Shown here piece by piece: positions 34,919-46,200 of a stretch of DNA of 64,000 nt; positions within the stretch are counted from its first letter, which is position 1, and each line of letters starts with the position of its first letter. The notes beneath the pieces are model-generated. The model was not told the DNA's origin. It was given only the letters and a program-made list of their open reading frames with translations, and searched no databases. The position numbers and the translations under genes were made by a program. The stretch spans positions 84,011,073 to 84,075,072 of the forward strand of contig NC_071388.1 in assembly GCF_022682495.2 (NCBI RefSeq), written 5' to 3'. Source of the DNA: Desmodus rotundus. Its lineage: Eukaryota; Chordata; Mammalia; Chiroptera; Phyllostomidae.

Positions 34919-36960
34919 GACTTCTAGTCAAGATGGAGTTGTAACGTAGACACACTTTGCCTCCTCGCATAGCCATAGAAAGAATTATAACCAGATCTCA
35001 AAAACAAAAAACAGCCAGAAACATCAGAAAATCGAGCTGTATGGAAGTCCAACAACCAAGAATTAAAAGAAGCCACATTCATCAAGATGGGTAGGAGGGG
35101 CCAAGTCACAAAGATGAGGGTTGGGGGAGAGGCGTTGTAGCGTGGAGAGGGGTGGTCATCGGTAGGCAGCAGAACAGGGCAGTGGAACAGATGGTCCCAC
35201 ATTCACGTGTGGTGGATAAAACTCAGGAGGGATACCTTGGGAGCAAGTGATCCCAGCCCCAGGCCAGACTGTACATCCCAGGGTTCCAGCACCAGGAAGA
35301 GAAATCCCCATTACCTCTGGCTGTAAAAACCAGTAGGGATTAGGGCAGTGGAAGAAATGCCTGGGTTTTCACTGCTTAAAGGGCTCAAACAGATTTAGAA
35401 TGTATTCAAACCCACCCACTCTGAGTTTCACCAGCAAGGCTGCAGCTGGAAGGGCACCAGCTGCATACAGGAAGTGGGTGAAGTGACTGGAAACAGGACA
35501 TGTGCCAAGCAAACCTTCAGAAGCCAGCAGTGGCATTGTCCCCTCTCTCAGCCCTCCCTCAACACAGAGCCACAAAGTGGTGAAGTGGGTTGCCCCACCC
35601 TGGCAATTACTTAAAGCTCCAGCCCACATAATTTACATGTATCTTTTTTACAATAGGCCACACTACTAAGACAAGAAGTCAAAGCAGCTCCACCTAATAC
35701 ATAGAAACAAACACAGGGAGGCTGCCAAATTGAGGAGACAAAGAAATATGGCCCAAATGAAAGAACAGAAAAAATCCCTAGAAAAAGAACTAAATGAAAT
35801 GTAGATAGTCAACCTATCGGATGGAGAGTTTAAAACACTGGTAATCAGGATGCTCAAAGAACTCAAATATGGCAAAAACATAAGGGAAGAAATGAAGCTT
35901 ACACCAAGTGAGATAAAGAAAAATCTACAGGGAACGAACAGAAGAGAGGATGAAGCTGAGAATCAAATCAATGATTTGGAACACAAGGAAGGAAAAAGCA
36001 TTCAATCAGAACAGCAGGAAGAAAAAAGACTTCAAAAAAATGAGGATAGGCTTAGGTACCTCTGGGACAACTTTAAATGTAACAACATCTGAATTTAGGG
36101 GTGCCAGAAGGAGAAAAGGAAGAGCAAGAATTGAAAACTTATTTGAAAAAATAATGAAGGAAAACTTCCCTAATTTGGCAAAGGAAATAGACATACAAGT
36201 CCAGGAAGCAAAGAATTCCAAACAAGTTGGACACAGGGAGGACCACACCAAGACACATCATAATTAAAATGCCAAAGGTTAAAGATAAAGAGAGAATCTT
36301 TAAAAAGCAGCAAGAGAAAGGAAGAGAGTTACCTACCAAGAAGTTCCTATAAGACTATCAGCTGATTTCTCAAAAGAAACTTTGCAGGCAAGAAGAGACT
36401 GGCAAGAAGTATTAAAAGTGATGAAAAGCAAGGACCTACAAACTAGATTACTCTATCCAGCAAAGCTATCATTTAGAATGGCAGGGCAGATAAAATGCTT
36501 CCCAGACAAGGTAAAGCTAAATAGGAATTCATCATTACCAAGCCCTTATTATATGAAATGTTGAAGAGACTTATCTAGGAAAAAGAAGAAGCTCAAAACC
36601 ATAAACATTAAAAAGGCAACATATTCACAACTATCAACAACTGAATTAAAAGAAAAAAACTAAGCAAACAACCAAAACAGGAACAGAATCATAGATATGA
36701 AGATGATTTAGAGGGTTATCAGAAAAGAGGGGGAAGGCAGATAATGGTGCAGGGATTAAGAAGCATAATGTGTAGGAACAAAATAGACAGGGGGCTGTTA
36801 AGAACAGTATAGCAAATGGAGAAGCCAAGAACTCAGTGCGTGACCTATGGACATGAACTAAGGGGGCGGGCTTGCTAGAGGGATGCGGAGTGCTGCGCAG
36901 ACGGGGCAAAGGGGAAACAATCAGGACAACTATAACAGCATGATCAATAAAATATACTGA
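34919..36960 (+). mobile_element. HAL1, copy 2 (about 2.04 kb, nearly full length)
   Basis: It starts GACTTCTAGTCAAGATGG, the same head as copy 1, and continues through a 5' UTR, a decayed ORF1 and a G-rich 3' UTR. It ends with 'cagcatgatcaataaaatat'. No ORF2 is present. Unlike copy 1 it is uninterrupted, so it shows the whole element structure. It has clearly diverged from copy 1. Confidence 0.8.
35745..36581 (+). pseudogene. HAL1 ORF1 remnant (copy 2)
   Basis: Frames at 35850-36092 and 35950-36267 carry the charged coiled-coil part (KELKYGKNIREEMKL). A later frame at 36382-36564 carries the ORF1p C-terminal domain block LQARRDWQEVLKVMKS and RLLYPAKLSFRMAGQIK. Frameshifts and stops split the protein into at least three pieces. 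It is the ORF1-only RNA-binding chaperone of HAL1, inactive here. Confidence 0.75.
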
Positions 36961-37915
36961 CATTGAACAAAATAGACTCAACTACTTAAAAACAACTGAA
37001 AGAACTGTTTATTTCAGTTGAATGTTGAAAACTATATACATAGAGACCTCTGAAGAGAAACCCTCAAGTTGTAGGGTAAACACAAACTGTTGTACTTTCA
37101 AATCACTAATGAAATATGAGTGTCTGTTACACTAAGAGTTTTTGACATCCATTTATAGTTATAGTGTAAATTTTATAGTGAAATAGCTTAGCTAGATTTT
37201 CTCTTCATATCTAACACAGGAAGGAAAATGACTAAGTGGATTTCTACTTCAACTGAAATAGACATGCATTTCTTTTTGTACCCAGACACTGAGCAACTTA
37301 CAGCCTGAAGTAAGAACATGATGTTTTCCATTGGCTTTGAAAGTTTTTACTCTCCTGAGCTCCAGTGACATATCTTTCTTAGCTAGCATTATTAAATATG
37401 TGAGTTGCAAGTTTTATTAAAACAATGACTGATATTACTATTAAAATTGAAATTAAACAATAAAATCAAAGGACTATTTCTTAAGACAGATACCCATATG
37501 TAGAGTGATTTAAAAATTATTTACTTAAAAAACCTTGTGTTCCAGAAGTGAAACAGAGTTTTATCTTACACCTGCTAATCTCTGTGCCCCTTTAAAATAA
37601 TTCTACCTTCCTAAACTTAATATAAAGCACACTTAGCCCTGTATTTCAATCTTTGTCATCAGAGCATGAGCCCAAGCTCTATCCAGCCCTGGTCACTTAG
37701 AACATTTACTAGTCAGGCTCCTATTCTCAGCATGGTTCTTTTTGTTTTATTCCAATTAATGGCAAATAGTTTTTGTCACTGTCTTCCTCCTGTAGATTAC
37801 GTTTCTTTACTTTGTATTTGAAAATTTTCACTATGGTCACTAGGACTTGACTCATTCTCTTAGTGTTTCCTAAACCTTAGTCTGCCTAGTTGTGATACTG
37901 ATTTATAATAAGAAA
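36961..37915. other. Intergenic DNA, nothing recognised
   Basis: This is AT-rich, with no gene or assignable repeat. Confidence 0.4.
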
Positions 37916-37919
37916 TGGA

Positions 37920-38430
37920 ATTTTGACAAATTCCCTGCTAAGGGTTCCTAAAACCCTTGGAATCTCCTAATTTATGAGAGTTATAAAGGTGTCTTTTTTA
38001 TATTAAGGGGCTAAGTTTTGGAAAGCTCCTAGGTATCCTAGGACTAGGGGCTTTTTGCCAGGAGATCCAGCCATGTGATTAGAAGTTTGACCTTTTAGTC
38101 CCACCCCTCAACTTCCAAGGAAGGCAGAAGGGCTGAAGATTAAGTTCAATCATCAATGGCCAATGATTTAATCAATCATTCCTATGTAATGAAGCCTCCA
38201 CAAAAATCCAAAGGACATGGTGGGTAGCACTTCAGGTTTGGTGAACACATGGAGATTGGTGTAGAAGCCCGCTTTCCTTTCTACATGCCTTACCATATAT
38301 GTCTCTTCCATTTGGCTGACTGCTCTCTACAGGTAGTTAGTGTTCAGATTGAGTTGAAATGTAGGACACACAGCTGGTATCCAAGAACTGCTCGGGGGTC
38401 TAGGGAAAAACACACATTGGAATGAGTCCT
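37920..38430 (+). repeat. Ancient interspersed repeat, LTR-like, unassigned
   Basis: 'ccaatgatttaatcaatcat', 'tatgtaatgaagcctccac', 'aaatccaaaggacatggtg' and 'gtgaacacatggagattgg' form a run I recognise from an old mammalian interspersed repeat, probably LTR-derived. I cannot name the family or fix the ends. Confidence 0.4.
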
Positions 38431-39580
38431 GGAATCAGCCTTACTAGTCCCATCTCTAAAAACTCAATGGAAACCCTTTTATCTCCTTTCTATCACCCTC
38501 CCTTATAAGTTTGTTTCAATGTCTATGTTCTGTAAAGAGGAACTCCTTCTCACCACTTATCATTTATACATCAATATTTAGAGTGCCCTATGTATTGGCA
38601 AAGTATTGGTTAGAAATGTGTAATTACATATGAGGAGATGGGGAAAAGATAATGAATAGATTTGTTGCATGCTCTTCACTTGCACACATGTTCTGTTCAA
38701 AAATTAGGACACAGACTAGTATGATGTAGGGTGGTAAGGAACAAATGTCACTAGCCTCCCAAGCCATCTTTGGTGAAATTACATCTCCAGAGCTCCAATA
38801 GAAAACTGTGTTATCAGAAGGGGGAAAAAATAACCTCAACTCTTCAATTTTCAGGTACCTTACCTGGCTATGTCGTCACATACTGATGGGTTAACCTTTT
38901 AGTACAGGGCAAGGCTCCTGGCCTGAGCCTGTGGGGCCTGAGTTCTGAGCTCAACAGATTCTAAACAGGAAATTTGCTTACTGTGCTGTCTTGGCTTTGT
39001 ACTGACTGATGATGATTCCTTCATACTGAAGATGCAAAACTCTCCTCCTGTTCTAGGTAACATGAAATATATTTTCCTCTGCCTGAATATTATTCATTTT
39101 ACCTCTTGGTATAAGAAGTACCCATTGTGGTGCTCTGAATCATGACTAAACTGTATGGTAAAAATCATTGGAATAATATGTACCATCAGTTGTAATGAAA
39201 GTAAATCCAGATGCAGCAGGAAAACTCTTCCTCTTAAGAACTAGGTAAGATGGATCCAACCCCCCATTTCCTAGACTTTTAAGGACTCTCTTCACTACAT
39301 TATTTCGAGGAACTTACATTCTTATCTTTATTTCTGACTCCAAGCTTTTGCTTATGCTAAATCATTTCAGTCTAAAAATGGTCTTGTGTGCTCTGTACCT
39401 GGCTCATGCAGATAGGGTACACTGCCTTATTAATTTTCTTAAGGAAAATATGTTTGGCAGTAGGAGACTTTAATAAAATTTTAGGAAGGAAAGGAACTTA
39501 TGTTTAAATTAAGCCCTGTCTCCCCCAACCAAAAAAGAAAGTCAAATGTTGCTAGACATTTCTGATGAGCAAAGTGGATA
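38431..39580. other. Intergenic DNA, nothing recognised
   Basis: No gene or assignable repeat seen. Confidence 0.35.
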
Positions 39581-39584
39581 GGAG

Positions 39585-39765
39585 TAAAGCTCTAGCATCA
39601 AAGTGCCTGGGGTGGAATTGTGGCTTTACGGTACTGTGAGTCACTGTGTGGCCTTGGGAAAGTTACTTTGTGTCTCTGAGCTTCACTTTCTTCATGAGTG
39701 AAATGGTGATAATAGCACCTACTTCATAGGATTTTTTGAGGGGGATTTTTCCATTAATTCATATG
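39585..39765 (+). repeat. MIR (plus)
   Basis: This is a well-preserved MIR core: 'tgtgtggccttgggaaagtt', 'tgtctctgagcttcactttc', 'tgaaatggtgataatagcac', followed by 'cataggattttttgagggg'. Confidence 0.8.
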
Positions 39766-40330
39766 AATTGCTTAAAACAATTTAACATTAGGTGAGTTTT
39801 CAATAACTATTACTAATTAATAAAAGATATTTAAAGGCCTTTGACCATTTCTAAACTCATCATTGTTCTCACTTGGTCTTTGTGCCTTCCTCTCTTCTCA
39901 GCATCTTCTTCTTCAGTCTTCTACCAAATTCCTATTTTTATTTTTATTATTTTGTGATTCCTACTTTTGTTTTATTATGTTGTTTAACACAGAGTAGTTT
40001 CACCATCACTTTTGTGGCCTTAGCTGGATATGATTTATAGTCTTGGGAGTTACTGCTCCAAGTGGCTTATTGAGGCATTTTCCTAAACTAGGACAAATTC
40101 CGTACTAAAAAGGATTATGAAAGCTACTGACATTATGTACAAACATGTATAATCTGTTTGTCAGTATAATACATAAAATCATTTGCTTCCAGAATTCTAT
40201 ACATAGTTGTGTACATATAGGATATTCTTAATTTATAGAATATATTTTGATCCAATTTAACTCTGCATTTTTGAAGGTGGTACTCTAATGTGTCATCACA
40301 CTTTATGAGAGACTGACTTTTGCTCAATGT
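39766..40330. other. Intergenic DNA, nothing recognised
   Basis: This is AT-rich, unassigned sequence. Confidence 0.35.
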
Positions 40331-40334
40331 CACT

Positions 40335-40835
40335 TGCTATGTAAGTGCAGACACGGATTTTAACTAGACTTTGACTGCTCCCCAAAGCCCAAGCTCCTTC
40401 TACTACACTTACCAGTCGTTTGTGTGATCTCAATTCTCACAGCAATCTCAGGAGACTGACACTACTGTTATCCCTTTTTACATTTCAGGAAACTGAAGCT
40501 TAGAATGATTAAATAAGTTGTACAAGATCATGCAGTTAGTAATGTCAGAGCCAAAATCAGACCATCTGCCTTTGGAAGATCTATTTTTAACAATTATGCT
40601 ATGCCCTGGCCGGTGGCTCAGGTGGTTGGAGTGGTGTCCTGTTCACCAAAAGGCTGCAGGTTTGATCCCTGGTTGGGGCACGTACAGGAGGCAACGGGTT
40701 GATGTTTTTTTCTCACATAGATGTTTCTCTCTGTCTCTGTCTCTCTCTCCCCCTTCCTCTCTCTCTGACATCAATAAAACATAATTTCAGGTGAGAAATA
40801 AGAAAAACCAATTATGCTGTATTAACTACCACTCA
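40335..40835 (-). repeat. MIR remnants (minus), split by a VES SINE
   Basis: Reverse MIR text occurs at 40335-40420 and more clearly at 40430-40600 ('ggaaactgaagcttagaatg', 'catgcagttagtaatgtcag'). The sequence resumes after the SINE at 40819. Confidence 0.6.
40601..40808 (+). mobile_element. VES SINE (plus)
   Basis: The 5' end is 'atgccctggccggtggctca'. The B box GGTTTGATCC lies at 40659-40668, followed by 'ggttggggcacgtacagga', a CT-rich body and an A-rich end. The flanking duplication CAATTATGCT is at 40591-40600 and 40809-40818. It is a tRNA-derived SINE, not a tRNA gene. Confidence 0.9.
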
Positions 40836-42099
40836 AAAATAAAGGGGATCAGATAGACAAAGTGGAGGACACTGGATAAATATGTAATTTGGATGATTGA
40901 TTATTTGTTATAATAAAAGCTATGAGGAGCCACTGGTAAAAGAAAACAAACAAACAATTCCCTGTAGAAATTCGACAGAATCCATTGGAATGCTAGCAAT
41001 TTAGTCAAACTTAGTTTATGAAATACTGATTTAAAAAGCATTTGCCTCATAGTATTAGCCTTCCTGTTGGTTCATAAGATGCAAATAAAATGTTAATGTT
41101 AAAACCAAGTGGGAGAAAGTACTTATTTTGAGAGGAAAAATACAAGAGCTCTACTCTAGAATATAATTATTGTAATGTAAGGAGAACCAGGAGGATAAGA
41201 TAGTCAGGCTTTTGAAAAAAAAATACAGCTGAAAATGGAACTTAATAGTTTCAAGCAAGAAAAGATTTTAAAAATTCAAAGATTATTGTGCGTGTGTGCA
41301 TGCGTGTGTTTTATTGAGCTTCTTCTGCTGCAAACTCCTCTCACCCCCGTCTAGCTGGTGACTCCAAGCCTTCTGAGGAAAGCACAGTATGCGAGGACCA
41401 CTAGTTGGCACTCTCTGCGGGAGAGTAGCCTCACACAGGGGTGACCCTGTGATGCGCTAAAGGCTATTTAATGTCCCGGCCAAGTGGTTCTGGGGCCAGT
41501 ATTTTATTAAGCTTCGGGGATGAGACTCGTGATCCCGCATCCTTGATTTAGAGCCACTTAGGGCTCTGACAGCTCCACCCCCGTGTTCTAGAGGAAAATA
41601 CTCCTTGCTCTCTGCCTGATCTGAAAGTGACGCGGCTTCCAATGTTCCGCCTGGGAAGTGGTTGAGTCTTTAGAAATTGCCCGAGAATCCTGTCCATCTG
41701 CAGGGGTGCCTGGCTTTCTGGAACTGACAAGGAGGAGCTTAACTTTTATTCTGAGTAACTTGAGGGTTTTCTGTATGAGACTTAAAATCGCCGCTTAATT
41801 CAAAATAGAGGAGACACACGCTCTGGCTTTGCAGACATTGGGAAAATCCGTGTGACGAAGTATGGTTTAGAAATTCCTGATTTAATTTCCCCATGTTAAA
41901 AGTAAACATTTTCTGTTTGGTCCGGGCAATCCACTCAAGTCATTTGCCTTTTTAAAAAAGGTGTATGAGAGATGGGGGTGAGGCGTGGGAGAGGAAAGAG
42001 GAGGAATCAGCTTAGGACGTAGGTTGTCCCCAGTCAACCACAGCTGTTTTAAACAGTTAACTCCTAGAAAACCAGTTTCCACCTGGTTGCTGCCTCCTG
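40836..42099. other. ALCAM upstream flank
   Basis: AT-rich at the left, becoming mixed from 41330. A short GT repeat lies at 41288-41311. No gene is seen. The stretch 41330-42100 may hold distal promoter sequence but has no motif cluster that I can defend. Confidence 0.4.
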
Positions 42100-42289
42100 C
42101 AGCCGCTTCCTTCCTCCTGGGCTCCGCCCTTGGACCCCAACTCCGCGAGTTCCCCACCCCTACTGCCCTACCCCGCCCTGCCCTGCTACTAAGGAGGCTG
42201 TAACACCGCCACCGAAAAGTCCCCCGAGGAGTGAGTCAAAGCGATCGGAGTTTGGGGGATAGAAAAGGGTAATTTGGTTTTCTGAACCG

Positions 42290-42545
42290 CGACGGGGCGG
42301 GGTGACCAGTGCGAACCGAGAGAGGCTTTATTACCCTTATTACCCCAGTAATGCCACGGGCAAGTGGCAGTCCCGGGGGCTCCCCCGGAGCGCGGGGCTT
42401 CTGTGTCTGCTCCTTATTGGCCGGCCTGCCGGGGAGGGGCGGGGCCAAGAAACCCCGCCCACTCGGGCGCGCGCTCCCGCGCGTGGCTTCCGAGCTGGGC
42501 TCAGTCTTCGCCTCGGTCCTGCAGCGCCTCTAGGCTGCTGTTCTG
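42290..42545 (+). promoter_or_regulatory. ALCAM: Putative TATA-less ALCAM core/proximal promoter
   Basis: This GC-rich block lies directly upstream of the leader. Visible sites are: GC boxes GGGGCGGGG at 42294-42302 and 42436-42444; CCCCGCCC at 42453-42460; an inverted CCAAT box (ATTGG) at 42416-42420; and GGGGGCTCCC at 42375-42384, which fits the NF-kB consensus GGGRNNYYCC. No TATA box sits at a suitable distance. This is the usual architecture of a CpG-island promoter with dispersed starts. Sp1/KLF, NF-Y and NF-kB use is inferred from motif matches only. Confidence 0.65.
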
Positions 42546-42549
42546 CGTT

Positions 42550-43256
42550 GCAACCACCTGCTCCGAGCCGCGGCCTGGGAAACCGGTGGGGAGAGGAGAG
42601 GGAGGGAGGAGTCGGAGGGAGGAGGAGAGAGGCGGCTCACACACGCCTCCCAGTCTCCCCGCTCAGAGCAGCTCGGAGTGCTGCCGCCGCCGTCGCTGTC
42701 CCTGCTGCTGCTCTCGCTGCCACAACTGCTGCCCACCTGAGAGACCGCCTGGACCCGCCGCCCCTGTTGCCATCCCTGGCTATTCCTTCCTGTCACCGGC
42801 TTTTTACGCACATTGCCACTATCATCATCGTTATTATCCCAAGAGAAGGAAAATAACAGACCAGCCAAAAAGAACCACGTACACCTTTCCGAATTGCTCA
42901 AGTGTTTCCCAGGAAGAGAGAGGGTAGCCGGTCCCCGGAGGAGCAGCCAAGGGGCCGAGGGCTAGTGTTGGAGGGAGGAGGAGCTGGGGCACTGCGAGGT
43001 GGAAAGTTACGTGCGGCGGGGACCCGAAGGTGCAGCGCCACAGCCCAGGGGGCTGTGTGTCTGGGAGAAGCCGCTGCCCGCTGCGTCCCGAACCGCGAGT
43101 GCGTGGGCAGCGCGGGGTATAGGGAACGACGCTTCCTCCTACGTCGCGGACTCTGTCGGTGGCTTCGGAGGACGAGGAGGAATATGGCATCGAAGGCGGC
43201 CCCCTCCTGCCGTCTGGTCTTCTGCCTCTTGATCTCCGCTGCTGTCCTCAGGCCAG
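42550..43256 (+). other. ALCAM: ALCAM exon 1 transcript region with 5' UTR
   Basis: This is the approximate extent of the first exon. The leader (about 42550 to 43183) is GC-rich, with purine-rich G/A stretches at 42590-42630, a CTG/CCG-rich stretch at 42680-42730, a short AT-rich interlude at 42810-42900, then GC-rich sequence again. Reading every base I find no ATG between 42352 and the start codon at 43184, so the main start is the first AUG. All longer open frames here begin at GTG or CTG. The transcription start is not visible in the sequence; 42550-42650 is inferred from the roughly half-kilobase leader expected for this gene. No internal splice signals stand out. Confidence 0.6.
43184..43256 (+). 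CDS. ALCAM: ALCAM (CD166) coding exon 1: signal peptide
   Basis: This is the first coding exon of activated leukocyte cell adhesion molecule, a type I membrane immunoglobulin-superfamily protein that binds CD6 and itself at cell contacts. The 73 bases encode 24 codons plus one base. The peptide starts MASKAAPSCR, continues LVFCLLISAAVL and ends RP-G, with the glycine codon split by the intron. Basic residues K4 and R10 precede a hydrophobic core, a classical signal peptide. The serine-cysteine-arginine, FCLLIS and RPG blocks match the known ALCAM leader, and the exon ends in the same phase and codon. The start has a strong context (A at -3, G at +4) and is the first ATG after the GC-rich leader; an in-frame TAA lies at 42854-42856. 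Differences from the human leader are conservative. Later exons (V-type and C2-type Ig domains, membrane segment) lie beyond the window. Identification is from recognition of the leader plus exon structure, not from a search. Confidence 0.9.
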
Positions 43257-43262
43257 GTGAGC
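43257..43262 (+). other. ALCAM: ALCAM intron 1 splice donor
   Basis: The exon end CAG followed by GTGAGC is a near-consensus U2-type 5' splice site. It interrupts the codon after its first base (phase 1), as expected for the ALCAM leader exon. The matching acceptor is not in the window. Confidence 0.9.
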
Positions 43263-46200
43263 AGGGGCTCCCGGAACAGCCCGCGGCCGACGTGGGCCGG
43301 GGGCAGCTTCCTTAGGTCCCGGGCCCCGGCCTTGCATCGCCAGGCGGTGCGCCCAGGATCGTGGGGGAAGTAAAGGGACGGCGGTGCGGGCGCAGAGCTG
43401 GCCTTGCGTTCAGTCACCTGTGCCACTCGTTTGGGCTTGGCCGGTAGACTCAAGTTTGCGAAGCGACGGGGGCACCGGGTAAATCTCCAGGAACTTTGGG
43501 TGAGGCCGGGGTCGGGGCTTCAGGGGCCCCAGGGCCGGATTCGCCTGCCTCCTCTCTCCCCTGTGGCTCCCGCCTAGGCGGCGAGCTGTTGCCCACTGAC
43601 AATCTAGTCCCTGATTTCAAAGTCCACGTCATTTCGCTCCGGGCAGTTTTCGTTTCGCTTAGGTCTTGCAAGCGATAGCTGGGCGCACTTTTCTCCTGAT
43701 AAAACCCCGTAAACTTCCCCTTGGTCTGCGGCGAAGAGGCAATGGGAGAGGTAGAAGAGAAAGAGAACTTTGATCGCTCCCTTAAAATCTTCCTAAAGCT
43801 TAAACCGTGGTTCGGACCCCTCCTCCCCCATTTTCTGGGTGGGCAGTGAGTTCAGGACTGATGGTAGGCAAAGAACCCAGCCGGGTTTGACCTTCCTGTA
43901 GGGTTTGTAAATGTTTCACGTCCTGTGATTCAACCTCAGATCTCAGTTCTGTTCTGAGCCTCGGGAGAAATAATGCAAAACCCCCAAAACTAAAATATCT
44001 CGCTGGGAATCTCTTTCTCACCCTGGGGCGGCCCTCTGGCTCTGTCTTCGTGAGACCCAGGGGTCCTAATAGCGCATTCTTCGCGCTCGCCTTCACTTGA
44101 CAGAGCAGCAGGTTTATTTCCTCGCTAGACTTCAGCATTTTTTGGATTTTTTTCCCATATGAAGTTTTAATTGCTAGCCCCTTCAAAGACGGTTGCAAGT
44201 ACAACTCCTGCTTCCTGTTATTTTGGGTTCTATTTATTCTACTTTTTTCTTTAGGTTTTGGGGTTTTTTTTAAGTCAAAGAAAAACTTCCTTGTTGCATC
44301 TTTTAATTCTGCACATCCCTTCCGCTGTTGGCAAGTTGAGGCCAGAGAGGAGGTTTGAAAGCCTCTGGGTCTCCCCCAGGGAAGGGGGGAAGTGGGGCCG
44401 GGGGCTGGAGCCTGAGGATCCTGCGTGTTTGGGAACTGCAGCTGTGTGTGTTTGTGTGCTCGGCAGAGGCGCGGGGGAGGGGGTGCTCTCGCGATCTCTT
44501 TCTGAAAGTTACATTTCTGAGTGAGAGGCAATGAGCTCACCTGCTGTTCTGAGGTTGGAGAAACAGTAAGCTGTGGCGAATCTCCGCGTCTGGGGCGGGG
44601 ACTGTGAAACGCGAGTCGAGCCGGATTTCAAGCGGGCGGGGTTGGGGAGGAACGCCGGGGCAGTGGGGAGGAGAGACCCCCTCGGGTTTGGCACAGTGCG
44701 GATGTCTCCTTTTTCTGATCCCAGTGTCGCTGTGGGAAGGAAGGGCACTCACCCGTCGAGAGGAGAGAGGAGCGGATGAAGGCGATGAGTTTGTAAAATG
44801 CAAAGATCCACCCGCCCACTGTTGGCTTTTCAGTTTAACCGTCTCGCGGCTTTGAGAGGGTGTCTCACCTACAGCCCCACCCTAGGAGCACACTCACATG
44901 CCCGGTTTCCTTTCCAGTGCCGGCGCTCTGGCATTTATTTTCAGTGGGGTCACCTCGGAGGACAGGGTTTTCCGCACATTTAATTGCTCAAAGGGGAGAG
45001 GTTCTGCTTTCAGATCCCACTCGTGGCGATTCCCTTGGCGCACCGGCTGGCGCTTCGTCTCCGCACTTTCAGCGAGCATCAGGCGGGGCTCCCCTAGGGG
45101 TCGGAAGCCTCAGCCCCTCAGATCAGCGATGTCTCTGCGTTTACACGGCTAGCCTAAGCGTGAAATCGTCAGTCAGTGTGTTTTAGCAGAAAGGATTAGC
45201 GCTGAAAATGCCAGGACTCACGTCCTGGACTGCGAGTGAGCTTTCTTCCGAGCGCTCCCCACAGCTGAGCCCTGGCAGGATGCGGGGCCAGTGGATGGCT
45301 CAGTCAAAGGGGCCTAGAGACTTCCCAGCCTGCCGCCCTTTATTCCCAAAGAGCTGCAACAGTGTGTGTCCAGACCTGGAGGGCGAGTATTCGAGCTCCT
45401 GTACCTGCTCCTGCAGGTCTTTTAGTCTGTAGTCACTACATAGTTACTGATATATTTTAGGCATGGCACGTTGTTATCTGTTTTGAAAAGAAGGGAAAAT
45501 ATATGAACCACGAACCCTGAATTCAGAGTTATAAAGGCAATGAAGTATGTATGTGCTAATCATCCTAGAGAGAAAATAATCTAATTATTCTTACAGAAAG
45601 AGCGTCAGCCTGTGGTGACATTTTGTATTGCTTATAAAAGGCTTTCTTTGATTATTTACAACAAGGAGGCGGAGCTCTGCAGTTAACTGTTTGTTCACTT
45701 GGGTCCTCCATGTGCACTCCTCTGTGGAATTTTTCTTAAATGCTTGCTGATATAAGATTAATTCCAAGACATAAGCACACGTAAAGGATTTGTTTTATAC
45801 CAGTGGTATATTATGTTGGGAAAGTATCAGTTTATCTCAAAAAGGCCTTGGGAAAAGCATCAACTCAAATCAGAAAATGTCCTTTCGGACTACATGATGT
45901 GGGACTATTAAAATTTATTAATTAAAAAACTGCAAACTGTTTAGTTGCCATGAAATGTTGCTTTTTTTCTTGATGACTTATTTAATCCAGTAAAAATTAC
46001 AATTTATTACAGTACTATTTTCAGTAAATTGCTTTTCTAGGTTTGACTCACCTTTTGGACTTTAGCTTTCCCATGCGTAAGGAGAAGGGCGGGCTAAGGA
46101 TGTACTGTCTGAGACATCTTCAGCCCAAACCTCTGCTTCTCATCACCTAAGGTAAAAAGCCGATTACGTCAAGGCAGAGTCATTTTCCTGTATTTTTCTA

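Larger units (their letters stand above)
42100..43690. promoter_or_regulatory. CpG island spanning ALCAM promoter and exon 1
   Basis: CpG dinucleotides and G+C rise sharply against the AT-rich surroundings, with dense clusters at 42420-42500, 42560-42720, 43000-43200 and 43260-43460. The island covers promoter, leader, first coding exon and the first few hundred bases of intron 1. Edges were judged by eye. An island of this size normally marks an active unmethylated promoter in the germ line. Confidence 0.85.

Noticed and set aside
42302..42927. Two 184-187-codon plus-strand frames over the promoter and leader
   Set aside because: Both start at GTG, overlap the promoter, and reflect the scarcity of stops in a CpG island.
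42902..43315. In-frame N-terminal extension of ALCAM
   Set aside because: The frame is open upstream to a TAA at 42854, but has no ATG; the conserved signal peptide starts at 43184 in a strong context.
43800..44540. 246-codon minus-strand open frame, the longest in the window
   Set aside because: It begins at GTG, has low-complexity basic/proline-rich composition, lies in a GC-rich intron where stops are rare, and shows no domain.
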